A stretch of 61,368 nt of DNA from NCBI GenBank assembly GCA_019310385.1, contig JAFDEK010000023.1, positions 1-61,368 on the forward strand, in the 5' to 3' direction. The stretch comes from Deltaproteobacteria bacterium. GTDB lineage: Bacteria; Myxococcota_A; UBA9160; UBA4427. A model generated the notes under the pieces. That model was not told the origin of the DNA and searched no databases. It worked only from the letters and a program-made list of their open reading frames with translations. Position 1 is the first letter of the stretch. The number at the start of each line of letters is the position of its first letter. Of the stretch, positions 8,479 to 17,592 are shown piece after piece. The position numbers and the translations under genes are program-made.

Positions 8479-10443
8479 GTGAGTTCGCCCCGCAACGCCA
8501 CATTGTCGAGAAGGCCATCGCGAGGCGCCCTGTGCCTGGTGGCGGTGCTGCTCTGGTCACTCCCGGGCGCGTCCTTCGCTAGCCCCGAGCAAGCACAGGC
8601 GCCCCTCGGGGAACCTGTGGCGGTGCCCGTTGCCGTCGGGCAGGAGAGTTCCGCCGGGCCGATCGCACTCCAGCCCGACGCCGGAAGCGCAGCCCAGGCA
8701 AGCGCTGCGCCGGAGACTCCGCCCTACCGCTCCCTCATCGAGGAGACCTGGCTCGGCGCCACCACCCATGGCCTCGGTACCCGGGGCGCCCGGGCGGGCG
8801 AGCAGGCTCTTGCGTTGGGGGTGGACAACCTGGATGTGGCGGCGCGCGCGCTGCTGCTTCCCGAGGACGGCGGCAACGAGCTGGGCAACGCCATGCTGGC
8901 GGCGCGGCTGGCCCCTGACCTTCCCGTTGCACGCATCGCCCTGGCCCGAGCCTTGTGGACCGAGGGCGAGTATCTCTCGGCGAGTCGGGAAGCAGTGGAA
9001 GGCTTGCTTGCGATACCCCGAAACCTCGAGGCCAGCTTCTGGCTTGCCGGCTCTCTGCTCACCATGCTTGCCGTGGTGTTGGCCGCGGCTTCGCTCTTCT
9101 TCATCGTCATTCTCGGCTTCTCGACCTTCGCCCGAGCCGCCCACGACCTGGGCGATCTCCTGTCCCGGGACCTGACCGACTTTGCGCGGGCGGCGCTGCT
9201 CGGATCCTTCCTGCTACTTCCCCTGGTGCTCGGGGAAGGGCTGGCCGGACTGGCCCTGGCCTGCTTCGCCCTGGCCTGTCTCTACGGTGGGTCTCGCCAC
9301 CGCATGGCTCTCCTGCTGGCGGCGGCTCTGCTGATCATCGGTCTCTTCCCGCTGGCACGCATGGCGGGAACGACGCTCCATGCCATGGAGTCGGATCCCC
9401 TGGCCGCGGCGGCTCTGGCCGTCGTGGTGGGAGAGGACACGGAGAGTCAGGTCGCGCTCCTCGAGGCCGCGGAGAGCCAGGAATTCCTGGCCGAGCACGT
9501 TCTGGCGGTGCGGGCGCGCCGCGCTGGGCGCCTCGAAGAGGCTCGCGTGCGCTACGAGATGCTGCTGGAAGCGCGGCCACGCGACCCGGTGGTGCTCAAC
9601 AACTATGCCAACCTGCGTTTCGCCGCGGGAGACGGCGACGCGGCGGTGGACCTCTACGAGAAATCGGCCTCCATCGCGACTTCGGCGATCCTCATGTTCA
9701 ACCTCTCCCAGGCCTACGCGCGCCTCTTCCGCATCGAAGAGTTCGAACACACCCTGAAGCTCGCCCAGGCCATCGACGCGGAGGTCGTTGCGGACCTCTC
9801 GCGCTTCGGCGACTCGAATCTCGTTGCCGATCTTCCCTTCCCGAGAGAGGAGATCCGCTCTCGGCTGCTCGCAAGTGCGAGCGGGGAGGAGCTCTCGCGC
9901 CTTGCCCGGGACATCGTTGCGCCCGGTCTACTGGGAGCCAGCTGGATCCATGCGCTCGGGGCCTTTGCCGCGCTGGCGATCATCGCCGTGGTCATGGCGG
10001 GTCGCTTCGATCAGGCCAGCCGTTGCTCCCAGTGTGGCCGACGCATCTGCGCCCGTTGTGACGGCATCTTCTGGAACAGCGAGACCTGCGACGGCTGCCA
10101 CCATCTCTTCAACCAGCCCGAGAGCACCGATCCCTCCATGCGCATGGCGCGCCTCTCCGAGCTGCGGCGGCGGGAGGAGCGGAGCGCAAAGATCGCGAAC
10201 GCGGTGTCGCTGCTGATTCCCGGAGCCGCGGGGCTGCTGGCCCGGCGGCCGGACCTGAGCTTCGTGGGCGTCATGCTCTTCACCGCCGGAGTGACGATGT
10301 TCGTCTGGCGCGGCGGCGTCGTGCCCGATCCCCTGGTGGTCGGCGGCGCCGGCACCCTCTTCTTCGTCATCGTCGGAAGCGCGGCTCTCGGCGCCTATGG
10401 CCTGGTCGTCCTGGCGGGAATCCTGATTCGGAGGAACTCGTAG
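8479..10443 (+). CDS. TPR-containing multi-pass membrane protein with a zinc-ribbon-like C4 cluster
   Basis: I chose the GTG at 8479 over an earlier in-frame ATG (8395): it follows 'gagagggcagg', and the protein then starts with a good signal peptide or anchor ('ALCLVAVLLWSLPGASFA'). About 654 residues: hydrophobic segments near 186-215, 237-268 and 275-296, TPR-like helices near 340-430 ('DPVVLNNYANLRF', 'SAILMFNLSQAYARLF'), another membrane span near 490-508, a Cys cluster 'CSQCGRRICARCDG...CDGC' near 515-540, and two C-terminal spans. Specific function is unknown. It is followed 2 nt later by a DUF4388 gene, and the pair probably forms an operon. Confidence 0.8.
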   Translation: MSSPRNATLSRRPSRGALCLVAVLLWSLPGASFASPEQAQAPLGEPVAVPVAVGQESSAGPIALQPDAGSAAQASAAPETPPYRSLIEETWLGATTHGLGTRGARAGEQALALGVDNLDVAARALLLPEDGGNELGNAMLAARLAPDLPVARIALARALWTEGEYLSASREAVEGLLAIPRNLEASFWLAGSLLTMLAVVLAAASLFFIVILGFSTFARAAHDLGDLLSRDLTDFARAALLGSFLLLPLVLGEGLAGLALACFALACLYGGSRHRMALLLAAALLIIGLFPLARMAGTTLHAMESDPLAAAALAVVVGEDTESQVALLEAAESQEFLAEHVLAVRARRAGRLEEARVRYEMLLEARPRDPVVLNNYANLRFAAGDGDAAVDLYEKSASIATSAILMFNLSQAYARLFRIEEFEHTLKLAQAIDAEVVADLSRFGDSNLVADLPFPREEIRSRLLASASGEELSRLARDIVAPGLLGASWIHALGAFAALAIIAVVMAGRFDQASRCSQCGRRICARCDGIFWNSETCDGCHHLFNQPESTDPSMRMARLSELRRREERSAKIANAVSLLIPGAAGLLARRPDLSFVGVMLFTAGVTMFVWRGGVVPDPLVVGGAGTLFFVIVGSAALGAYGLVVLAGILIRRNS

Positions 10444-10445
10444 TC

Positions 10446-11570
10446 GTGCCGGTCGCACTGCGCGGAAATCTCAAGGACTTTGGAATCGCCGACGTGTTCC
10501 AACTCATCGGCCAGCAGCGAAAGACCGGGCAGCTCGAGATCAGGCGCGGTGCGCGGCACATGTGGCTGGCCTTCGACCAGGGTGCGGTGGTCTGGGCGGT
10601 GCCGGCCGGACGGGACGGCCAGCCGGGACTGGGCGAGAGCCTGGTGCGCAGCGGCCTGCTCACCCAGGATCGGCTCCTCGACCTGAGGAAGGAGTGCCAG
10701 GCCTCGGCGCGACCCTTGTCGGCCGTGCTCGCTACCAGTGCGGACGTGAGCGCGGAGGAGATGGACGAGGTCATCTCGCTGATCAGCCAGGACACGATCT
10801 TCGAAGTCTTGCGCTGGACCGAAGGGTCTTTCGACTTCAGCGCCCAGGCGGTTCCTCACGACCGCCCTCCCCAGAAGCTTCTCGGTGCCGAGCAGATCTT
10901 GATGGACGGCCTGCGCATGGCCGACGAGTGGCAGAGCTTCTGCGAAAATGTGCCGGCCCGCGACCGGGTGCTGGAACGCACGGCCAGCTTCGATCACTTC
11001 CGTCACGCCACTTCCCAGGACTCGCCGGTGTCGCTGGACATTGCCGAAAGGGTCTATCAGCTGGTGGACGGGCGACTGACCTGCCAGCGGATCATCGACC
11101 TCTCTCGCGCGGGAACCTTCGAGGCCACCCGCGTCCTCGCCGCTCTCCTCCAGAACGGTATCATCGGGCCCGTCGAGAGGAGATCGGACCGCATCGTTCA
11201 CTCCGACGGACCGAAGAAGCGCGTCCTGGACCTCCGTTGGCTGCGAACAGCGGCGCTCTCGGGTCTCCCGCTGCTCGTGCTGGCGGCCGTGGTGTATGCG
11301 GGATTCGTGGCGCGCAGGCCGAGCGCGTCGTCGGCGGTCTATCCCATTCTCCGCAGCCCGATCGAGGACGCCCAGGTCCTATTCGAGAAGCGTCGCATCC
11401 GTCACGCGGTCGAGGCCCACCGATACCGCTTCGGGGATTGGCCGCACAGCCTCTCCGAGGCCGACCAGATCGGTCTGCTCGGCCGTGAGACGTTGGCGCC
11501 TACCGAGGGCGCCCCCTACTATTACGCGCGTCGCGAGGGCGGCGTTCTCCTGCTCGCACCGGAGCGCTGA
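10446..11570 (+). CDS. DUF4388 (PATAN-like) protein with one membrane span
   Basis: The 374-residue protein begins with a DUF4388 domain ('LRGNLKDFGIADVFQLIGQQ', 'KTGQLEIRRG', about residues 5-110), a family found in two-component and gliding-related proteins of deltaproteobacteria and cyanobacteria. A middle helical region follows (about 195-250, 'DGRLTCQRIIDLSRAGTFE'), then one membrane span (about 264-286), then a short extra-cytoplasmic tail. A GTG start lies 2 nt after the TPR gene. The topology suggests a cytoplasmic signalling domain anchored to the inner membrane; its partners are unknown. Confidence 0.8.
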   Translation: MPVALRGNLKDFGIADVFQLIGQQRKTGQLEIRRGARHMWLAFDQGAVVWAVPAGRDGQPGLGESLVRSGLLTQDRLLDLRKECQASARPLSAVLATSADVSAEEMDEVISLISQDTIFEVLRWTEGSFDFSAQAVPHDRPPQKLLGAEQILMDGLRMADEWQSFCENVPARDRVLERTASFDHFRHATSQDSPVSLDIAERVYQLVDGRLTCQRIIDLSRAGTFEATRVLAALLQNGIIGPVERRSDRIVHSDGPKKRVLDLRWLRTAALSGLPLLVLAAVVYAGFVARRPSASSAVYPILRSPIEDAQVLFEKRRIRHAVEAHRYRFGDWPHSLSEADQIGLLGRETLAPTEGAPYYYARREGGVLLLAPER

Positions 11571-11624
11571 CCCCGCGCTTCTTGAGCGGGTCCGGGCCGG
11601 AAGCTGCGACGCTGTGGTCTGCCC

Positions 11625-12674
11625 GTGCTCACGAGAGAGCGGGAGCCCATTCTGCCTGGCAATAGAACCCCAGACCCCCAAGACAGCGTCCGGCGCAGCC
11701 TCGTCTTCGACGACAACCACAAGGCCGCGGAACTCTACGGTCACGCCGAGCGGCATCTGCGCATGCTCGAGGACCGGCTCGGCATCGACGCCCACGCGCG
11801 CGGAAACGAGGTGCGTCTGCTCGGCAGCGAGAGCGGCGTCAACCAGGCGGCGCGCATCCTGGAAGAGCTCTACGCCCTGATTCGCCGCGGACAGGCCCTG
11901 CAGGTCCCGGACGTACGCGAAGCGATCCGCATGGTGACCCAGGAGCCCGACGTCGACATCGGGGAGGTGACCGAGGACATCCTCTCTTCGGTGGGGTCGC
12001 GCCACAAGATCCGGGCGAAGAACCTCTCCCAGCGGGGCTACGTCGACCTGATTCGCGAGAACGACGTCGTGATCGCGACGGGGCCGGCCGGGACCGGCAA
12101 GACCTACATCGCCATGGCGATGGCGGTGGCGGCGCTCAATCGCCAGGAGGTCACCCGCGTGATCCTCGCGCGGCCGGCCGTCGAGGCGGGCGAGAAGCTG
12201 GGTTTCCTGCCCGGGGACCTGGCGGAGAAGGTCAACCCCTATCTTCGGCCCCTCTACGACGCTCTCCACGACATGATGAGCTTCGACAAAGCCACGCGTC
12301 TGATGGAGCGAGGCGTCATCGAGGTCGCTCCCCTGGCCTTCATGCGCGGGCGCACCCTCAACGACTCCTTCGTAATCCTCGACGAGGCGCAGAACACGAC
12401 GTCGGAACAGATGAAGATGTTCCTCACCCGCCTCGGCTTCAACTCCGTCGCGGTGGTGACCGGGGACATCACCCAGTCGGACCTGGGGGCCGACACGCGT
12501 AGCGGTCTCGCCGAGGCGGCGGAGGTGCTCCAGGGCATCGAGGGCATCGGCTTCCAGGTGTTCAGCGAGCGCGACGTGGTGCGCCACCCCTTGGTGCAGT
12601 CGATCATTCGCGCCTATGACCGTGCCGCCAGGGGACAGCAGGACGCCAAGAGCCCCGGCGAAGGGGAGCGATGA
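11625..12674 (+). CDS. phoH: PhoH-family ATPase
   Basis: A PhoH-like protein of 349 residues: N-terminal 'VFDDNHKAAELYG...LEDRLGI' region, then a P-loop ATPase with Walker A 'GPAGTGKT' (about residues 152-159) and Walker B 'FVILDEAQN' (about 247-255). The GTG at 11625 is the only reasonable start before the conserved N-terminus, but its SD is weak. The stop overlaps ybeY by 4 nt, as in many bacteria where the two are coupled in rRNA/RNA metabolism. The usual downstream corC/ybeX gene is missing between ybeY and lnt. Confidence 0.93.
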   Translation: MLTREREPILPGNRTPDPQDSVRRSLVFDDNHKAAELYGHAERHLRMLEDRLGIDAHARGNEVRLLGSESGVNQAARILEELYALIRRGQALQVPDVREAIRMVTQEPDVDIGEVTEDILSSVGSRHKIRAKNLSQRGYVDLIRENDVVIATGPAGTGKTYIAMAMAVAALNRQEVTRVILARPAVEAGEKLGFLPGDLAEKVNPYLRPLYDALHDMMSFDKATRLMERGVIEVAPLAFMRGRTLNDSFVILDEAQNTTSEQMKMFLTRLGFNSVAVVTGDITQSDLGADTRSGLAEAAEVLQGIEGIGFQVFSERDVVRHPLVQSIIRAYDRAARGQQDAKSPGEGER

Positions 12675-13114
12675 GCGTTCGTGTCGCGGGCCCGCCGTCC
12701 GGGCGACCCGGGGACCGCCTCGACCGGGTGCTGCTCGCGGATCGGGCGCGCCGTGTCCTGCGCGCCCTCGATCACGGGCGTTCCGAGCTGTCCGTCGCCC
12801 TGGTGGGCGACGCGGAGATCGCCGGACTCAACGAGCAGTATCGCGGGAAGCCGGAGCCGACGGACGTCCTCTCCTTCTCCCTGGTCGAAGGCGATCACAG
12901 CGACTACCGCGGTCAGCTCCTCGGCGACGTGGTGATCTCCGTCGACACCGCCGCCAGCCAGGCCCGGAAGCGCCACCGCAGCCTGGACGAGGAGGTGGCG
13001 CGCTTACTGATCCACGGCGTTCTGCACCTGCTGGGACACGACCACGCGGAGGCCGAGGAGCGCCGTCGTATGTGGGCCGAGCAGCGCCGGGTGTGGAAGG
13101 CCCTGGCCCGGTGA
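12671..13114 (+). CDS. ybeY: Endoribonuclease YbeY (16S rRNA maturation)
   Basis: The 147-residue protein has the zinc-binding YbeY signature 'HGVLHLLGHDH' (three His, residues about 115-125) and the upstream 'PTDVLSFS' motif. YbeY is a single-strand RNase involved in 16S rRNA 3' processing and ribosome quality control. The start ATG overlaps the phoH stop (ATGA). The N-terminus is slightly extended by a Gly/Pro/Arg-rich stretch. The region after the stop is tandem-repeat DNA. Confidence 0.95.
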   Translation: MSVRVAGPPSGRPGDRLDRVLLADRARRVLRALDHGRSELSVALVGDAEIAGLNEQYRGKPEPTDVLSFSLVEGDHSDYRGQLLGDVVISVDTAASQARKRHRSLDEEVARLLIHGVLHLLGHDHAEAEERRRMWAEQRRVWKALAR

Positions 13115-13123
13115 GCCCCTGGG

Positions 13124-13202
13124 CTGAGTGACAGGCTGAGTGACAAGCTGAGTGACGAGCTGAGTGACAGGCGAGTGCCGGCGAGTGCCGGCGAGTGACA
13201 GG
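13124..13202. repeat. 12/10-bp tandem repeats between ybeY and lnt
   Basis: Four 12-bp units based on 'ctgagtgacagg' (13124-13171) pass into about three shorter units based on 'cgagtgccgg' (13172-13202). The array contains many stop codons and is non-coding. It occupies the place where corC/ybeX usually lies between ybeY and lnt. Confidence 0.85.
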
Positions 13203-13223
13203 TGAGGGGCAGGTGATGCGCGA

Positions 13224-14936
13224 ATGAGCGCCGAGGAAGGGGCCTCCGAGGAGCCCACCGCAGACACCGGGCTGCCGCGGCAGCTCGCGCTTGCCGCCTA
13301 CGGGCTGGCCACCCTGCTCAGCGTTCCCCACTACCTCTCGGGTCCGGTGCTCGATCTCGGTCTCGTCATGGGTTGGCTGGCTCCGGCCTTTCTCCTGCTG
13401 GCCCTGCGCGGGGCACCCCTGGGCTCGGGCACACGCCAGGCCTTCCTGGCCAGCCTGATCGCCCACGGCCTGCTCTTCCACTGGTTCTGCGTCGTCACCG
13501 TGAGCTACGGGCACATGCCGTCGATCCTGGGGCTGGTGACGCCCCTGGCTCCGAGCCTCTATCTCTCCCTCACTACGGCGGTCTTTGCGGCCGGCTGGAT
13601 CTGGCTGCGGGATCGCGGCTACGCGAGCCCCTTCAGTGCCGCCCTGCTGTGGACCGCTCTCGACCACCTGCGAGGCTTCGCCCTGGGAGGCTTTCCGTGG
13701 GCAACCCTTGGCTACTCCCAGATCGACAACCCGGCGCTCATGGGTCTGGCCCCCTTCACGAGCGTCTACGGCATCTCCTTTGCGCTCGTGCTGGGCGGCG
13801 GCGTCCTGGCGGAGGCCTGGGTGGCACTGCGCGCCCGCCGGCGGCCCTCGTGGCCGGCGGTCGCGGCCCTCGCAACGGTGCTTCTGCTCCACCTTGCAGG
13901 CGCCGCGGCGGCCCGCCGGGTCGATCTCGCTGGAGCGCCCACGCTCCGCGTCGCGGTGCTCCAGGGCAACATCGACCAGGGGGCGAAGTGGAGCCAGGAG
14001 TGGGTGGAGCGGATCCTCGAGATCTATCTGGATCTCTCCCGCCGGGCCGCCCGGGAGGGGGCCGAGGTGATCGTCTGGCCCGAGACCGCGGTTCCGGGGC
14101 TCATCGAGGTCGACGAGCAGGTGCGGGCTCCCATTGCGCGCCTGGCCCGCGAGACCGGGGCCTCCTTCGTCCTGGGAGCGACGGGCGTGGTGGTGAACCC
14201 CGAGCGGACCCGGGTCCTCCATTACTTCGACAGCGCCTTCGTGATGGACCGGCGAGGCGAGATCTTGACTCGCTACGACAAGACCCATCTGGTGCCCTTT
14301 GGGGAATTCGTGCCCCTGCGCTCCGTGCTCGGGATCTTCTTCCAGGCCCTGGCGACAGGAATAGCGAGCAGCGACGTCACGGCAGGCCCGGCACCCAGGG
14401 CACTGTCGCTTCCCGTGGCGGCGCAGGGCGGCGGGGAGGTGGGTGGCGAAAGCGTGATGGTGGGGGTTCCGATCTGCTATGAACTGCTCTTTCCGGACCT
14501 GGTTCGGCGTTTCGTCGGGGACGGCGCACGAGTGCTGCTCGCCATCACGAACGACGCCTGGTACGGTCGCACAGGAGCCCCCTATCAATTCCTGGCAATG
14601 ACCTCCATGCGCTCCGCCGAGTCGGGCGTGTGGACGGTGCGGGCCGCGAACACGGGGGTTTCCGCGGTCATCGACGCACGTGGCCGGGTTCGAGAGCAGA
14701 CGGCGATCTTCGAACGGAGCTACCTGGTCGCCGACGTCCCGCTGCTGCCCCCGCTTACTATCAAGAACAGCAGCAAGAACGGCAGCACGAACAGTGGCAA
14801 GAACAGCGGTGCGAGCTTCTACGTACGACACGGTGACGTGTTCGCCGGAGTTTGTTGGATCGCGCTGGCGGCATTGACGCTGAGCGCCGGATTTCGGCCG
14901 CGAGGGTTTGGACCGGGAGAGGGAATCGAGTCATGA
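13224..14936 (+). CDS. lnt: Apolipoprotein N-acyltransferase
   Basis: Lnt adds the third acyl chain to the N-terminal Cys of lipoproteins in the inner membrane. The 570-residue protein has several N-terminal membrane helices (about 15-235), then a carbon-nitrogen hydrolase domain with the catalytic triad Glu287 ('WPETAVPG'), Lys353 ('YDKTHLVPFGEF') and Cys418 ('GVPICYE'), then a final membrane span. A low-complexity Asn/Ser/Lys/Gly insert ('KNSSKNGSTNSGKNSG', about 14763-14815) sits between the hydrolase domain and the last span. The stop overlaps the prfB start by 4 nt. Confidence 0.95.
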   Translation: MSAEEGASEEPTADTGLPRQLALAAYGLATLLSVPHYLSGPVLDLGLVMGWLAPAFLLLALRGAPLGSGTRQAFLASLIAHGLLFHWFCVVTVSYGHMPSILGLVTPLAPSLYLSLTTAVFAAGWIWLRDRGYASPFSAALLWTALDHLRGFALGGFPWATLGYSQIDNPALMGLAPFTSVYGISFALVLGGGVLAEAWVALRARRRPSWPAVAALATVLLLHLAGAAAARRVDLAGAPTLRVAVLQGNIDQGAKWSQEWVERILEIYLDLSRRAAREGAEVIVWPETAVPGLIEVDEQVRAPIARLARETGASFVLGATGVVVNPERTRVLHYFDSAFVMDRRGEILTRYDKTHLVPFGEFVPLRSVLGIFFQALATGIASSDVTAGPAPRALSLPVAAQGGGEVGGESVMVGVPICYELLFPDLVRRFVGDGARVLLAITNDAWYGRTGAPYQFLAMTSMRSAESGVWTVRAANTGVSAVIDARGRVREQTAIFERSYLVADVPLLPPLTIKNSSKNGSTNSGKNSGASFYVRHGDVFAGVCWIALAALTLSAGFRPRGFGPGEGIES

Positions 14937-16076
14937 GCGACGGCACTACGGGCAACTTGGATCCCAGCGAGCTCGCCGAGCGCCTGCGCGGATTGCGCAG
15001 CCGCTTCGTCGAGTTCCGGGGGCGGCTTTGACCTCGAAGGACTGAAAGCGCGGCTCGAGGAGCTCGAGGGCGAGATCGCCCGCCCCGATCTCTGGGACGA
15101 CCGGGAGAAGGCCGAGAAGGTCACGCGCCTGAAGAACTCCCTCGAGCGGGAGCTCGGGCTCTACGACGGGCTCGCCAGCGCCCTCGACGACGCCGAGGTG
15201 CTGCTCGAGCTGGCCGAAGAGGCCGACGACGACGAGACGCGCCAGGAGGCCGAGGCGCGCTTCGACGAGGTAGATGCGAGCCTCGCCGACGCGGAGCTGC
15301 GGCAGCTGCTGGGCGGGGAGCACGACGGCGCCGACGCGATTCTCTCCATCAACTCGGGGGCCGGCGGGACCGACGCCTGCGACTGGGCGGAGATGCTCCT
15401 GCGCATGTACCTGCGCTGGGCCGAGCGACGGGGCTTCAAGGCGGAGATCATCGATGTGCAGGGCGGCGATGAAGCCGGAATTCGCAGCGCGACGGTGCGC
15501 ATCACGGGCGACCACGCCTACGGGTATCTCAACTCGGAGCAGGGGGTTCACCGCCTGGTGCGTATCTCGCCCTTCGATTCCCAGGCGCGCCGCCATACGG
15601 CCTTCGCGAGCGTGACCGCGGTGCCCGAGATCGACGACGCCATTGACGTGGAGATCGACGAGAGCGAGCTGCGCGTCGACACCTACCGCTCCAGTGGAGC
15701 CGGGGGGCAGCACGTCAACAAGACCGACTCGGCGGTACGCCTCACACACCTTCCCACGGGCATCGTGGTGCAGTGCCAGAACGAACGCTCCCAGCACAAG
15801 AACAAGGCGACGGCCATGAAGGTGCTGCGTGCCCAGCTCTACGAGCGCGAGCGCCGAGAGCGGGAGGCCAGGTTGGCGCAGCTCGAGGGGGAGAAGCGCG
15901 AGATCGGCTTCGGCAGCCAGATCCGCTCCTACACTCTCCACCCCCAACAGCGGGTGAAGGACCACCGGACGGACTTCGAGGTGGGAAACGTGAGCGCGGT
16001 CCTCGACGGCGACCTCGATCGCATCATCCGCGCGACCCTGCTTCATCAATCCAAGGCTTCGAGAGAGGTCGGCTGA
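14933..16076 (+). CDS. prfB: Peptide chain release factor 2, expressed by programmed +1 frameshift
   Basis: The gene reads 14933-15028 (32 codons), meets an in-frame TGA at 15029, and continues in the +1 frame from 15030 to 16076; the product would be about 380 residues. The slip site has the classic prfB form (see the frameshift entry). RF2 identity comes from the 'SPF' stop-recognition tripeptide ('VRISPFDS') and the catalytic '[10 protein letters not shown]' (GGQ) loop. RF2 releases peptides at UGA/UAA, so low RF2 favours the frameshift: autoregulation. The ATG overlaps the lnt stop; lysS follows 16 nt after the stop, matching the common prfB-lysS pair. Confidence 0.95.
15017..15032 (+). 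other. prfB: Programmed +1 frameshift site of prfB
   Basis: The sequence 'cgggggcggctttgac' holds an internal SD-like 'GGGGG', a 3-nt spacer, the slippery 'CTT' and the stop 'TGA' followed by C. It has the same layout as the E. coli RF2 site. Skipping T15029 joins the two frames exactly. Confidence 0.95.
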
Positions 16077-16092
16077 AAAACCAGGGCTGCGA

Positions 16093-17592
16093 GTGAGCCC
16101 AGCGGAGTCGAGAGTGAGCGAGTACGAGCGCGAAGCACGGCGCGAGCGGTTGGAGGCCCTGCGTGAGGCTGGAATCGACCCCTATCCCGCTCGGGTGGGG
16201 CCGCGGCGGCCCGTCGCGGAGGTGGTGGCCGAGTGGGAAGGGTCGGACGCAGAGACCCTGGAGCGCGAGGCGCCCGAGGCCGCCATCGTGGGACGCATCA
16301 TGGCCGCGCGCTCCTTCGGCAAGCTCATCTTCCTGCGCCTGCTGGAGGACGGGGCCACCCTCCAGGTGAGCGCCCGCAAGCAGGAGCTGGACCCCGAGAC
16401 CTTCGCCTTCGTGAAGAAGCTCGACATCGGCGATTTCGTGCGCGTCGAGGGGATCGTCTGGCGCACGAAGACGGACGAGCTCACCCTGGACCTGCGCTCG
16501 GCCACCATGCTCTCGAAGGCCCTGCGGCCCCTGCCCGAGAAGTGGCATGGGCTCAGCGACGTGGAGACCCGCTTCCGCCAGCGCCACCTCGACCTGCTGG
16601 TCAACCCCGAGGCGCGTCGGGCCGCGATCGTGCGCAGCCGCACTGTGTCGGCCATGCGGGCCTTCCTCGACGGCCGCGGCTTCCTCGAGGTCGAGACCCC
16701 GATCCTCCAGCCCATCTACGGCGGCGCGGCCGCGCGGCCCTTCACCACCCACCACAACACCTACGACCAGGAGTTCTTCCTGCGCATTTCCGACGAGCTC
16801 TACCTCAAGCGCCTGGTGGTCGGAGGGCTGGACCGGGTCTACGAGATCGGTCGCAACTTCCGCAACGAGGGAGTCTCGCGCAAGCACAACCCCGAATTCA
16901 CCGCCATGGAGTGCTATCAGGCCTACGCGGACTACAACGACATGATGAGTCTGGTCGAGGAGATGACCCGGGAGATCGCCTCGCAGGTGCACGGGGGCAC
17001 CCGGATAGACTACCAGGGTCAGAGCCTCGACTTCGGCGGGAGCTGGCCGCGCCTGCGCATGGCGGACGCCATTGCGGAGCGCTGCGGCGTGGACATCCTC
17101 GCGAGCGACAGCCTCGAGGGCCTGCGCGCCGCCGCCAAGGAGGCCGGCCTGCACCCCGGTGACGCGCCGACCTGGGGAGCCCTGGTGGACGATCTATTCA
17201 GCGAGCACGTCGAGCCCCACCTGGTGCAGCCCACCTTCGTCATCGACTATCCCGTGGAGCTCTCGCCCCTGGCCAAGCGCTCCAGCGAGGATCCGCGCCT
17301 GGTGGAGCGCTTCGAGGGCTTCATGGCGGGCTTCGAGTTCGCCAATGCCTTCAGCGAGCTCAACGACCCCATCGACCAGCGCCAGCGCTTCGAGTCCCAG
17401 AGCCACGCCGCCGCCGACGGAGACGAGGAGGCCCACCCCATGGACGAGGACTACATCGCCGCCCTCGAGCAGGGCCTGCCGCCCACGGGAGGGCTGGGGA
17501 TCGGAGTGGATCGCCTCGCCATGGTGCTCGCCGACATGCCCAGCCTGCGCGAGGTCCTCCTCTTTCCCCACCTGCGGCCCGAGGGCTCGTGA
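16093..17592 (+). CDS. lysS: Lysyl-tRNA synthetase, class II
   Basis: The 499-residue enzyme charges tRNA-Lys. An N-terminal OB-fold anticodon-binding domain (about 55-160) is followed by the class II catalytic core: motif 2 'FRNEGVSRKHNPEFT' (about 256-270) and motif 3 'GLGIGVDRLAM' (about 467-477). A GTG start lies 16 nt after prfB, and the stop overlaps the LolC-type gene by 4 nt. Confidence 0.97.
   Translation: MSPAESRVSEYEREARRERLEALREAGIDPYPARVGPRRPVAEVVAEWEGSDAETLEREAPEAAIVGRIMAARSFGKLIFLRLLEDGATLQVSARKQELDPETFAFVKKLDIGDFVRVEGIVWRTKTDELTLDLRSATMLSKALRPLPEKWHGLSDVETRFRQRHLDLLVNPEARRAAIVRSRTVSAMRAFLDGRGFLEVETPILQPIYGGAAARPFTTHHNTYDQEFFLRISDELYLKRLVVGGLDRVYEIGRNFRNEGVSRKHNPEFTAMECYQAYADYNDMMSLVEEMTREIASQVHGGTRIDYQGQSLDFGGSWPRLRMADAIAERCGVDILASDSLEGLRAAAKEAGLHPGDAPTWGALVDDLFSEHVEPHLVQPTFVIDYPVELSPLAKRSSEDPRLVERFEGFMAGFEFANAFSELNDPIDQRQRFESQSHAAADGDEEAHPMDEDYIAALEQGLPPTGGLGIGVDRLAMVLADMPSLREVLLFPHLRPEGS

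Noticed and set aside
13124..13202. CRISPR-like array
   Set aside because: The units are contiguous, 10-12 bp, with no spacers and no cas genes.
15029..15031. prfB as a pseudogene because of an in-frame TGA
   Set aside because: The stop is part of the classic programmed frameshift site.
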